Assembly (NCBI GenBank): GCA_964621645.1
Contig: CAZUMH010000007.1
Span: 3,326 to 67,325, forward strand
Source of the DNA: CAZUMH01 sp964621645
GTDB taxonomy: Bacteria > Zhuqueibacterota > QNDG01 > JAGLOF01
DNA length: 64,000 nt
Direction: 5' to 3'
A model generated the notes under the pieces. The model made no database searches. It was not told the DNA's origin and saw nothing but the letters and a program-made list of their open reading frames with translations. Positions 33,959-42,513 of this stretch are shown one piece after another (positions within the stretch are counted from its first letter, which is position 1; each line of letters begins with the position of its first letter). The position numbers and the translations under genes were made by a program.

Positions 33959-35065
33959 GTGGCAAATGATCCTTTCAAACAGCAAAAATTTTATGAGCTC
34001 CTTGAAAAGGGCTGCATCATCCTGCTTTTTAGTCTGGTGTATTTTGCCGTTATCTACCATCCTGAGGATCCGGTCTTCATCGGTCAATTCAATAATAAGG
34101 ACGGCAGTATTTATGTGACCCGCGCCGTTGATGTCCTGGTCTCCGTCGTTCTTTTCTTTACTGTCGCGTTCCGGCTTATCCCGCGGCAGCTTCTCAAATC
34201 CCGTTATCTTGTTTTTATATCATGTTCAATGATTATGTTGGGTGTAGTATCTGCAGCAGAATACGGCCTGGACCGGCTCACCCTGCATTTCTTCAACCTG
34301 CCTGTGGGGTCTAATGAGATATCGGATAAAATGATGAATTTCCCCCGGCGGGACCTCTATTATTCCACCATCATACCAGGCAACAGCATGGTGTATGTGC
34401 TTGCTTTTCTTTACGGTCTTTCCCGGGATTGGATCACCAAAGCACGGCGGGAAAGTGAGCTGCAGAAGCAGAACATGCGGGCCAGTATCGACTTCCTGCG
34501 ATCCCAGATCAACCCTCACTTCTTTTTTAACGCGTTGAATAATATCTATGCCATAACCCGAAGGAATAAAGACCAGGAAGCAGGAGACGCGATTATGAAG
34601 CTTTCTGCTGTCATGCGCTATATGATCTATGACAGTGATGTGGACCTGATCAGTCTGGATAAAGAAGTTGAACACATCAAGCAGTACATCGATTTAGTAA
34701 GACTCAAATTCGATAAGAATGACCCCCTTGATATACAATTTTCAGTAAAAGGGAAAACCGGTAACTATCAGATCGCGCCCCTCATCCTGCTGCCCTTTAT
34801 AGAAAACAGCTGCAAGCACGGTCTCACCGCCACGGGATCGGGGTTTGTTCATATAGAGCTTTCAGTAGAAGACGGAAATCTGCTCTTTGCTGTGGAGAAT
34901 TCCAAAGCCGGTATCCAAGATTTGTACCGGAAACACCCCGGAATCGGTCTGGAAAACGTTAAAAGCCGGCTCGAACTGCTCTATCCCGAGATGCATTTAC
35001 TGAGCATAGAAGACTCGGAAAACAACTATAAGATACAGCTGAAAATCAATTTTAAGGAGTCATAG
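33959..35065 (+). CDS. LytS/YehU-family membrane histidine kinase
   Basis: About 368-371 residues. An ATG at 33950 touches the AGAGG site with no spacer, so the in-frame GTG at 33959, eight bases after it, is the likelier start. Four to five membrane helices fill the first 150 residues. The His_kinase block SQINPHFFFNALNNI holds the phospho-acceptor (His187 counted from the GTG), and the ATPase N-box is FIENSCKHG, followed by GIGLENVKSRL. This architecture pairs with LytTR regulators, and one begins at the next base after its stop. The signal is unknown; relatives sense peptides, pyruvate or cell-wall state. Confidence 0.92.
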   Translation: MANDPFKQQKFYELLEKGCIILLFSLVYFAVIYHPEDPVFIGQFNNKDGSIYVTRAVDVLVSVVLFFTVAFRLIPRQLLKSRYLVFISCSMIMLGVVSAAEYGLDRLTLHFFNLPVGSNEISDKMMNFPRRDLYYSTIIPGNSMVYVLAFLYGLSRDWITKARRESELQKQNMRASIDFLRSQINPHFFFNALNNIYAITRRNKDQEAGDAIMKLSAVMRYMIYDSDVDLISLDKEVEHIKQYIDLVRLKFDKNDPLDIQFSVKGKTGNYQIAPLILLPFIENSCKHGLTATGSGFVHIELSVEDGNLLFAVENSKAGIQDLYRKHPGIGLENVKSRLELLYPEMHLLSIEDSENNYKIQLKINFKES

Positions 35066-35773
35066 ATGATACGATGTGTTGTCGTCGACGATGAAAAGGG
35101 CGCCGTTGATATTCTTACCGATTATATCGGTCAGACTCCGGATCTGGAATTATCCGCGGCCTTTCGGGACGCGGTTGAAGCGTTAAATTATGTTACCAAG
35201 GAAGAAATCGACCTGATCTTTCTCGATATTGATATGCCCAATCTGAGCGGCATGCAGCTGGCGGAACTGTTAAGGGAGAGGAACATCGATGTCGTTTTCT
35301 GCACTGCCTATACGGAATTCGCCGCGGAAAGCTACGAGAAAAACGCGGTGGATTACCTGCTTAAACCCATCCCCTACGATCGTTTTCTCAAAGCTGTGGA
35401 CAAGGTCCGGAGCAAGCGAAAAGGACAGAGCCCGACTTCGGGGTATGATTCGTCTTCCCGCATATTTTTCGTTAAAAGCGGCTCGGTGATACACCAGCTT
35501 GATATAGATTACCTCCTCTATATGAAAACCGACGGCCACTATGTCGAGTTTCACTCCTCCATCGGGCAGGTCCTCTCCCGCATGAATATGGAAGAATTGT
35601 TGAACAGCCTGCCTCCGGGCAGATGTGCCAGGATTCATAAATCCTATGTGGTTGTCCTCGACAAGATCGAAAAGATCGTTCATGATACTGTCAAAATTGC
35701 CGGGCGGGAACTGCCCATCGGCAGAAGCTATCGTGAAGATTTTCTTAAACAGATCAAATATGCGGGAAAATGA
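35066..35773 (+). CDS. LytTR-family response regulator
   Basis: A 235-residue DNA-binding regulator. Receiver domain about 1-115 with acidic residues Asp8-Asp9, phospho-acceptor Asp54 in FLDIDMP, a Thr in CTAYTE and Lys-Pro in LLKPIPY. A LytTR domain (about 135-232) follows, with SGSVIHQLDIDYLLYMKTDGHY and the RIHKSYVV recognition strand. It begins immediately after the kinase stop, so the two are co-transcribed and form one two-component system. Targets are unknown; the divergent remnant genes at 33411 are no longer a plausible target. Confidence 0.95.
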   Translation: MIRCVVVDDEKGAVDILTDYIGQTPDLELSAAFRDAVEALNYVTKEEIDLIFLDIDMPNLSGMQLAELLRERNIDVVFCTAYTEFAAESYEKNAVDYLLKPIPYDRFLKAVDKVRSKRKGQSPTSGYDSSSRIFFVKSGSVIHQLDIDYLLYMKTDGHYVEFHSSIGQVLSRMNMEELLNSLPPGRCARIHKSYVVVLDKIEKIVHDTVKIAGRELPIGRSYREDFLKQIKYAGK

Positions 35774-35937
35774 TCATAGAGAAAGCCGGATCTTATTTAT
35801 ATCATCCTATTACCCCAACTGTATAATAATCTGCAGTAATATCATGACGCAAATACCAATGTCGTTTCTGCACACCATTCACACTCCTGGGTACCCCGGT
35901 AAAAAAGAAGCCCGAAGGAGCTCACCCTATACACAGA

Positions 35938-36639
35938 TTACCTTTTCTTTTCCAGCTCAGACAGCACATCCAGCTGAATTTCCTGGATTTGAGCCAGGCG
36001 GGCCCACTGATGAGAAAGCAGATGGTCGATCTTTTCGTGGAGCTGCCGGATTTCAAGCTCCGCCTTCAGGTTAACCTGATAGTCGTGCTGTGAACGCATG
36101 CGGTCCTTGGCTTCCTGCCGGTTCTGGCTCATCATGATGATCGGGGCCTGAATTGCGGCCAGGCAGGAGAGGAACAGGTTTAACAGAATAAAGGGATACG
36201 GATCCGGTGGGTGCAGCGCCAGCACAAGCGTATTGATACCAATCCAGATAGTCAGAAAGGCGCCGAAATAAATTAAAAAGGCCCAGCTCCCGCCAAATGA
36301 CGCGATGCGGTCCGCAAGCCTCTCTCCGAAAGACCAGCGTTGCTGGAACTCACCCTCTACATCTTTTGCCAGGAGTTCATGGTCTCGGATACTGTTCAAC
36401 ACTTCCTGATCAAGATTGCTGAGTTCCCCTTTCTCCGATTCAAGCATCGAGCGTACATAATCCGTCCGATATCGCGACAGGTCCGACCAGCAGATAAAAC
36501 TGTCAGTCGACCAGCCCGGATGATCACGCACGATATCAGCTGAAATGACATCGCGCACCGTAGCAGCCGGCACCAAGTCCCGGAGAGAGAAATTCTTGCC
36601 GCAGACGGCACACTGGTGCTGATCTGTTTTATTATTCAT
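35938..36639 (-). CDS. DUF1003 membrane protein with N-terminal Cys-rich segment
   Basis: A 233-residue inner-membrane protein; ATG at 36639 follows GGAGG. A short N-terminal domain with HQCAVCGKNFSL suggests a metal-binding or treble-clef-like start. The DUF1003 region (about 110-215) has two membrane helices around GSWAFLIYFGAFLTIWIGIN and LNLFLSCLAAIQAPIIMMSQNRQ, the family hallmark, and a helical coiled end. Function unknown. It is transcribed alone. Confidence 0.88.
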   Translation of the reverse strand: MNNKTDQHQCAVCGKNFSLRDLVPAATVRDVISADIVRDHPGWSTDSFICWSDLSRYRTDYVRSMLESEKGELSNLDQEVLNSIRDHELLAKDVEGEFQQRWSFGERLADRIASFGGSWAFLIYFGAFLTIWIGINTLVLALHPPDPYPFILLNLFLSCLAAIQAPIIMMSQNRQEAKDRMRSQHDYQVNLKAELEIRQLHEKIDHLLSHQWARLAQIQEIQLDVLSELEKKR

Positions 36640-36987
36640 CGCCGTACCTCCGAAACGTCTACCGGATAAGTTTAACTTTTCATGTCCAATCGATTAAAAT
36701 TCTATACTTTTTTCGGATCTTAGGTTAAAATTATATTCAAGATCACTTATGGTTGCATCGCCGGGCCGATCAAAGGATCCTGGATTAAGCTATTAAATGC
36801 GACAGTTAGTGAAATAGGCTTAATTGTGTTATTTCAGTGATCAATCCTCTACGAAATTTAATCATTAACTCAAGCACAAAATAGCCCAATCCCAGTTAAT
36901 CCTCGCTCAAAGATACAAAATTTTAACATATCTTCAAGCAAATATTTCGATACCTTAAATAGTTGCCGCCGCCTATCCGGAAGTACA
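36640..36987. other. A/T-rich intergenic region, nothing recognised
   Basis: About 350 A/T-rich bases between the DUF1003 gene and the transposase remnant, with stops in all frames. It may contain the lost end of the insertion element, but I could not identify a terminal inverted repeat. Confidence 0.35.
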
Positions 36988-37275
36988 TTGATCCACCCTC
37001 GATCGTGAGATCAAGAGAAACAACCGGGATGACAGATATTAGCCAGAAACAGATCAGAAAATCCTCAAAGAAAGGGAAAAAGAAAGCTAAACCGCAGAAA
37101 ATATTTGATCAAACCTGGCAGCTAAACAAGACCTTGCTTCTACTTGATTACAGCCCTGAACAAGTCATAGGGCCTCTGAAAAGAACAGGTGTTTATTCTG
37201 TATAAGTGGATCTACCAGTACGTTCTGGCAGACAAACGGCGGAAGGGGGTACTTGAATACCGGTCACCAAATGAT
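36988..37275 (+). pseudogene. Decayed IS30-type transposase fragment
   Basis: Pieces of an IS30-family transposase can be read in three different plus-strand frames in the right order. First is a helix-turn-helix-like LDREIKRNNRDDRY ending at a stop. Next is KKKAKPQKIF to LLDYSPEQVIGPLKRTG (about 37060-37190), matching the SPEQI block before the catalytic core. Then comes KWIYQYVLADKRRKGVL (about 37201-37250), matching the IYxYIYADK block. Each step needs a frameshift, and the DDE core is missing. The element is therefore dead. It lies about 150 bases upstream of the cobalamin riboswitch. Edges are approximate. Confidence 0.6.
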
Positions 37276-37428
37276 TTTTTACACTATCATATTTGGAACT
37301 TGAATTCACAAATTAAAATATATTGCGGGAAATTTTCTTTCTTTAATTGCAAGACAAACTCAAATTTCCCTTGCATGTTTCTGATCCATTCAGTATTTTC
37401 TAATCAAGTACGTTCTTTCACATAGATC

Positions 37429-37585
37429 AAGCGGTTCCGCATCTGCGGAATAAAAGGGAAGGCGGTGAAAAGCCGCCGCAGCCCCGCTACTGTAATGGGT
37501 TACGAAAGTCTGCATTATGCCACTGTGGAATACGGGAAGGCGCGACCGGTAGGATTGATGCCCAGAGCCAGGAGACCTGCCGTTT
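37429..37585 (+). promoter_or_regulatory. Cobalamin (adenosylcobalamin-type) riboswitch
   Basis: The conserved blocks appear in order: GGGAAGGCGGTGAAAAGCC (from 37456), GCAGCCCCGCTACTGTAA (the B12-box core, near 37478-37495), GCCACTG (37519-37525), GGGAAGGCG (37534-37542) and AGCCAGGAGACCTGCC (37566-37581). An outer stem closes around GGTTCCGCATCTGCGGAA. It is followed by a terminator hairpin and the BtuB-like gene, so binding of B12 should stop transcription of the operon. Confidence 0.95.
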
Positions 37586-37645
37586 GATTTTTTTTTATCC
37601 ATAATAACCTTCGCGGGTGAGGTTCGGATTATACGTTTTAATTGT

Positions 37646-37682
37646 TCCCAACACTCCGATCGGCAAGAGGTTGGGATTTTTT
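37646..37682 (+). terminator. Intrinsic terminator in the riboswitch expression platform
   Basis: TCCCAAC (37646-37652) pairs with GTTGGGA (37670-37676), with an inner CCGATCGG palindrome, and is followed directly by TTTTTT. It sits between the aptamer and the ATG at 37716. That is the layout of a transcription-attenuating riboswitch: OFF when the ligand is bound. Confidence 0.8.
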
Positions 37683-37715
37683 ATTCCGTTTCTCCCGCCT
37701 GAAATATCAGGTCTT

Positions 37716-39941
37716 ATGAAATTATCATTTACTGCATGTCTTTTTCTCCTGGCAACCACGCTCCAGGCACAATCCACTGCTAAGATATCGGGACAAATCG
37801 TGGACGGCAATACCGGTTCACCCCTGTCCGATGTTAATATTATCGTGGTGGAAACCGGCCAGGGAGCGGCCAGCGACCGGGAAGGCCGATTTGAAATAAA
37901 TAATCTTCTGGCGGGAGTCTACACCCTTAAAATAAGCCGAATCGGGTATGCGGACCGCCTGATGTCCGATATGCACCTGAGCCGTGACGCTTCTCTGCTT
38001 CTTTCCGTCCGCCTGCAGCGGGAGCCGTTGATTCTCACCGAGGTAACCGTAACGGCTCCCCGATCCCAGGCCGGAGAAGGTGAAAGCGTGATCCACCTTG
38101 GCAAAGACCGCATTGAAAAAAGCGGCGCCCGCACGCTTCAGGAATTAATAAGCGCCCTGCCCGGTGTCGAGGTCTGCGACCAGGGCAGCAGCGGAGGGAA
38201 ATCCTCCGTCTCCATTCGCGGCAGCCGTGCCGACCAGGTGCTCATTATCATCGACGGCCGGCCCCAGCCGGACGGGATCAGCGGTGGAGATCTCTCTCTT
38301 ATCCCTCTCAATATGGTCGAATCCGTTACCCTCCATAAGGGCGGCGCTTCTCCCCGCTTCGGCGGAGGGGCTATCGGCGGGGTTATCGAAATTACCACCA
38401 GGAAGCCGCGCAGGAAAGAGCTGTCGGGCCGGATGGAATACGGTTCTTTCTGTTACAGATCCCTTGGTATCAGCATGGAAGGCCTGGAAAAAAAGACAGG
38501 ATATCTGATATCCCTCAGCCACCGCGCCTCCCGGGAAGACTACCCCTTCTCCTACCAGGCCCCGGGAGACACCCTTCTGAATGAGCGGCGCCGCAACGCA
38601 GATTACCGCATCACCGATATGTTCAGCCGCATTCGCTGGCAATCAGGCGCCCAAACACTCAGCCTGGATGCTGGACTGCACCTTTCAGACCGTGGCCTGC
38701 CGGGCAAGGTATTCTCCTGGACGCCCTACGCCAATACCACCGCCACGCACTGGCGGGGCGGGGCCGACTACAGCTACCGTCAGGATCGGTTAAAAGCCCG
38801 GGCCTCACTTGATTTCTCCGGCGACCGGGTTGAAAACACCAATATCTATCCGGATTCGGCCGCGTTGCGTGATTCCCGCTACCCTCCTTACCACTATCTC
38901 AACCACCTGAGCACTATTCACTGGCGGACAGGCCTCTCTTTATACGTCCTTGCTCCCGGATTACTGACGCTGGAATACGAGGGGCGGTGTCTTCGTTTCC
39001 ATGATGAGGATCTATACCACGATGTCCCCTCCGGTATCGGAAAGGCCAGCCACCTGCTGCAGAGCCTGACTCTCTGGCAGGGGTTGAAGTGGAATCTGCC
39101 CCGTCTGCCCGGTATTGTCAGCTTCTCTCCTGAACTGCGCTGTGACCTGCTTGCCATCCGACGGGAAGAATCGCTCCACAGGGAGTTTCATCTCAGCCCC
39201 GGGCTGGAGATGCGTCTTTCCCTTTCCCGTCCCATGACTCTCTATCTGCGGGGCTCCTTGAGCCACAATTTCCGGCCTCCCACCTTCGCGGATCTTTTCT
39301 ACCAGGACTTCCGCATCCAGGGCAGTCCCGAGCTTCTGCCGGAGAAAAGTCTTCATCTGGAAAGCGCCCTCGGAACGGTTCTGCCTCTGGCGGGAATGGT
39401 GCGGCTTGAAGGAGCCGTCTTCCGGGATCGGGTGGATGACTACATCAGCTGGCGGCTTGGCAGCTTTGAAGTATTCCGCCCCTATAACACCGACGCGGAT
39501 ATCAGGGGTGAAGAGATCACTCTGGAATGGGCTTCTCCCGGGGAAGGACTGCGCCTGGAGGGAGGCTACACCCGTCTGGATCCCAGGGATATGAGCGAGA
39601 ATCGCGCAACCCATGGCAAGTACCTGCCCTACCGGCCGCTTCAATCCTGCAAGGCCTCGCTTTTTCTGCGGCACTCCTGGCTGGACATCACCCTGACCCT
39701 GGAGCGCAGCGGCCGCCGCTATACCAATGAGGCCAATACGAGTTACGCGGATCCCTACACCAAAGTGGATCTTTTTTTCACGGAAGAATTGAATATCAAC
39801 GGTGTCCGGCTCAGCGCCACCTTCTCCATTCTTAACTGCCTGGACTCCCGCTATCAGATCATAGAAGGCATGGTCCTGCCGGGACGGCGTTTTGGGCTGT
39901 CGCTGAAGGCAGTCATGCCAGGAAAAGGAGTTACGCTTTGA
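37716..39941 (+). CDS. btuB: BtuB-like TonB-dependent cobalamin receptor
   Basis: A 741-residue outer-membrane receptor. ATG at 37716 opens a signal peptide (cleavage near Leu-Gln-Ala-Gln); the open frame further upstream lies in the riboswitch leader. Residues about 22-100 are a carboxypeptidase-regulatory-like domain common in FCB receptors, about 110-230 the plug (DRIEKSGARTLQELISALPGVEV, VSIRGSRADQVLIIIDGRP, GGGAIGGVIEITT) and about 240-741 the barrel with a final GRRFGLSLKAV strand. Cobalamin as ligand is inferred from the riboswitch and the neighbours. It overlaps the next gene by 4 bases. Confidence 0.9.
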   Translation: MKLSFTACLFLLATTLQAQSTAKISGQIVDGNTGSPLSDVNIIVVETGQGAASDREGRFEINNLLAGVYTLKISRIGYADRLMSDMHLSRDASLLLSVRLQREPLILTEVTVTAPRSQAGEGESVIHLGKDRIEKSGARTLQELISALPGVEVCDQGSSGGKSSVSIRGSRADQVLIIIDGRPQPDGISGGDLSLIPLNMVESVTLHKGGASPRFGGGAIGGVIEITTRKPRRKELSGRMEYGSFCYRSLGISMEGLEKKTGYLISLSHRASREDYPFSYQAPGDTLLNERRRNADYRITDMFSRIRWQSGAQTLSLDAGLHLSDRGLPGKVFSWTPYANTTATHWRGGADYSYRQDRLKARASLDFSGDRVENTNIYPDSAALRDSRYPPYHYLNHLSTIHWRTGLSLYVLAPGLLTLEYEGRCLRFHDEDLYHDVPSGIGKASHLLQSLTLWQGLKWNLPRLPGIVSFSPELRCDLLAIRREESLHREFHLSPGLEMRLSLSRPMTLYLRGSLSHNFRPPTFADLFYQDFRIQGSPELLPEKSLHLESALGTVLPLAGMVRLEGAVFRDRVDDYISWRLGSFEVFRPYNTDADIRGEEITLEWASPGEGLRLEGGYTRLDPRDMSENRATHGKYLPYRPLQSCKASLFLRHSWLDITLTLERSGRRYTNEANTSYADPYTKVDLFFTEELNINGVRLSATFSILNCLDSRYQIIEGMVLPGRRFGLSLKAVMPGKGVTL

Positions 39942-41860
39942 AGAAGATTTTCTGGGCCGGATTTCACCTCTGGCTTCTCTTTGCTCTCCAGGCTGGAGCG
40001 CAACAGCTGGACCGCAGTCTCTACGTACTTAACGGCTGGGGCGCCAATTCTCTTTCCAGGATGAATCTGGAGACAGGAACAATCAGCGATGATTTTCTTA
40101 CTGGGATAGGCAGCGTGCCCACCCAGCTGATTTCGTTTAATAACCGCCTTTACGTGCTCAACTCCGTCCCGGATGAAATTAAAATAATCGACCCTCTGGA
40201 TGCAGCGGCACCCCTCCGCAGCATCGCTCTGGTGCCGGGCGCCAATCCCTGGCATATGGCCTTTATCAGCCTTACCGAAGCTTATGTAACCAACCTGCTG
40301 GACGCTTCAGTGAACAGGGTTGACCTTAAAACCGGAGAACTGCTGGCTCGGATTGACGTAGCGTCCGCCCCCGAAGGTATTCTGGTATCGAACAATGAAG
40401 CCTGGATCACCAGCACAGCTCTGGAAGGCTGGAGCAGTTACGGTCAGGGAAGCGTTTCCCTGATAGATACCGGGAACGATTCGGTGCTCGCCACCCTGCC
40501 CTTACCCACCAATCCCCAGGTAATAGCCCAGGCACCGGATCCGTCCGGCTGGGGCGGCACCTATCTCCACGTGCTCTGTACCGGCAATTATGCGGATATT
40601 CCCGGAAAGATCGCCGTGATCAATCGCTGGGCGCCCCCGGATTACGCCCCTGCCGTGGTTGACACCATAGAAATCGGAGGACAGCCAGGTGACATCGTCA
40701 TCACCCCGGAAGGAAAGGGATACTGCTGCGCCTGGGGTGATGACCAGTGCGGCTATCTGTACATTTATGATGCTCTGACAAACACCATTCTTCGGGGAAC
40801 GGATAATTTCGTCCCGGTTGGGCGGGGGGCCAGCCGCCTGCTGTATGATCCCGAGGAAAAGTGTCTCTGGATCGCCAATCAGGTGGATGCCACTATTCAG
40901 AAATTTGATCTTTCCCGGGACACAGTATCAGCCACCTATCCTTTCACCATGAGTACCATGGATATGGCCCTGGTGGGCCCTCTGGGTCAACCAGACGCCT
41001 GGGCCGATGAAGCTGTCTCCTTCACTCCCGGGACGAACGCCGGTTTCGGCCAGAATTACTATCCCAATAATATTCTGGGACCGCCCGATCCCGATCCGGC
41101 CGTCAACGCCACCAATCCCAGCAATAAACCTCAGGAGATCCTCTCGCTGGGTAACGGCGGCGAAATTATTCTCGCCTTTATGGATAATCATATTGTTGAC
41201 GGTGAAGGACCGGACTTTACCGTATTCGAAAACGCGTTCCAGATGTGGAACGGTTCCATCTTCCGGGAAACCGCTATCGTTTCGGTGAGTCAGGACGGCC
41301 TCCAATGGACCACCTTCCCCTGGGACACCGCCTCCCTTTCAGGACTGGCTGGATGTACCCCTACCCTGGACAACCAGCATCCCGATGATCCGTCCAGATC
41401 CGGCGGTGATTCCTTTAACTTGGCGGATCTGGGTCTGGCCTGGATTGCGTATGTGAAACTGGATGATATGGGAGACCGTTGGCAGGAACCATTCGGTGCC
41501 GGTGATTTCGATCTTGATGCGGTCGTCGCGGTAAACTCGGAGGCGGTGACCGGAGTTATGCAGAAAGACGATGCAACTCCGGCCGGTTTTGATCTGGCGG
41601 AAAATTTTCCCAATCCATTCAACCCTTTGACAACGATAGCCTTTACAACGCCCTGTCCGGCCCGGGTCTCTGTCACTGTTTATGATATAGGAGGGCGGAT
41701 AGTTAAAACACTCCTGGAAAGCGACGTAGCCGCTGGCCAACACCAGACTGAATGGAACGCCACTGACAGAAACGGCCGGCCCGTTTCCAGCGGCGTCTAT
41801 ATCTACCGCCTTGACAGCGGAGAACATCACCTCTCCGGAAAAATGCTCCTTGTACGATAA
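39938..41860 (+). CDS. Surface beta-propeller protein (BtuG-like) with C-terminal sorting domain
   Basis: A 640-residue exported protein with a TTG start at 39938, overlapping the receptor stop and preceded by AAGGAG. Signal peptide 1-22. About 25-345 are YncE-like beta-propeller repeats (for example LYVLNGWGANSLSRMNLETG, then repeated LYVLNS and EAYVTNLLDASVNRVDL units). About 350-535 is a beta-sandwich with FTVFENAFQMW and SVSQDGLQW. From about 550 a sorting domain has ENFPNPFNP. BtuG, a propeller lipoprotein that clamps B12 onto BtuB in Bacteroides, is the best functional model. Here the anchor would be a sorting domain rather than a lipid. B12 binding is inferred from the operon. Confidence 0.75.
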   Translation: MKKIFWAGFHLWLLFALQAGAQQLDRSLYVLNGWGANSLSRMNLETGTISDDFLTGIGSVPTQLISFNNRLYVLNSVPDEIKIIDPLDAAAPLRSIALVPGANPWHMAFISLTEAYVTNLLDASVNRVDLKTGELLARIDVASAPEGILVSNNEAWITSTALEGWSSYGQGSVSLIDTGNDSVLATLPLPTNPQVIAQAPDPSGWGGTYLHVLCTGNYADIPGKIAVINRWAPPDYAPAVVDTIEIGGQPGDIVITPEGKGYCCAWGDDQCGYLYIYDALTNTILRGTDNFVPVGRGASRLLYDPEEKCLWIANQVDATIQKFDLSRDTVSATYPFTMSTMDMALVGPLGQPDAWADEAVSFTPGTNAGFGQNYYPNNILGPPDPDPAVNATNPSNKPQEILSLGNGGEIILAFMDNHIVDGEGPDFTVFENAFQMWNGSIFRETAIVSVSQDGLQWTTFPWDTASLSGLAGCTPTLDNQHPDDPSRSGGDSFNLADLGLAWIAYVKLDDMGDRWQEPFGAGDFDLDAVVAVNSEAVTGVMQKDDATPAGFDLAENFPNPFNPLTTIAFTTPCPARVSVTVYDIGGRIVKTLLESDVAAGQHQTEWNATDRNGRPVSSGVYIYRLDSGEHHLSGKMLLVR

Positions 41861-41908
41861 GGGGGATACAAATCAGTCTTGCAGAGTAATATAAAGGGGC
41901 GTTATTCC

Positions 41909-41937
41909 TTGCATTTAGAGAAGGATTTATATACCTT
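41909..41937 (+). promoter_or_regulatory. Possible internal promoter before the ECF S-component gene
   Basis: TTGCAT (41909-41914) and TACCTT (41932-41937) are 17 bases apart in the 89-base gap after the propeller gene. If used, it would give nrdDG some riboswitch-independent expression. The match is only moderate. Confidence 0.3.
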
Positions 41938-41949
41938 GAACGGTAATCC

Positions 41950-42513
41950 ATGCAACCAACGCTGAAAGCGATTGTTCGCGCTTCTCTGTTCGTAGCATTG
42001 GGAGTGACACTGGGATTCATCCTGGCTAATGTTCCCAATGTGGAGCTCATCAGTGCCACCGTTTTCCTGGGAGGGTACTTCCTGGGAATCCGTCAGGGTC
42101 TTCTCATCGGACTCGTCACCGAAGCCGTTTACTCTCTGCTTAACCCTTACGGACTGGCCGCCCCGACTCTTTTTCTGGGGCAGATAACGGCTATGGCTTT
42201 CACCGGGGGAGCAGGCGGACTTTACCGCCGGCTGCGTCTTGACTCTCACAGACTTCACCTGATGACCTTGGGTCTGACCGGAGGCATCCTCACACTGGAT
42301 TTTGCTTTTCTGACTACGGTGGGATACCTGGTTGCAATCGGTCTTAACGGCCGGGGGGCTCTGGCCAGCATTTTTGCCGGACTGGGCTTTTATCTGACTC
42401 ATATACTGAGTAATATCCTTATCTTTTTAAGTCTTGTACCCTCTCTGATCCAGGTAATGGACAGAATTAATCTTTTTGAAACCTCGCCCGCAAGGAAGGC
42501 TGAAACAATATGA
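41950..42513 (+). CDS. ECF transporter S component, probably cobalamin
   Basis: A 187-residue integral membrane protein with about six helices. It has the S-component look: an N-terminal amphipathic start (TLKAIVRASLFVALGV), Ala/Gly-rich helices and a GIRQGLLIGLVTEAVYSLLNPYG loop-helix. S components capture a vitamin and dock to a shared EcfA-EcfA'-EcfT module, which is not in this window. The riboswitch context points to cobalamin (CbrT-like role), since no BtuCDF genes are present. Its stop overlaps the next ATG by 4 bases. Confidence 0.8.
   Translation: MQPTLKAIVRASLFVALGVTLGFILANVPNVELISATVFLGGYFLGIRQGLLIGLVTEAVYSLLNPYGLAAPTLFLGQITAMAFTGGAGGLYRRLRLDSHRLHLMTLGLTGGILTLDFAFLTTVGYLVAIGLNGRGALASIFAGLGFYLTHILSNILIFLSLVPSLIQVMDRINLFETSPARKAETI

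Noticed and set aside
39012..39674. Minus-strand 220-codon frame within the btuB-like gene
   Set aside because: Antisense to a clear receptor gene, with no ribosome site or domain.
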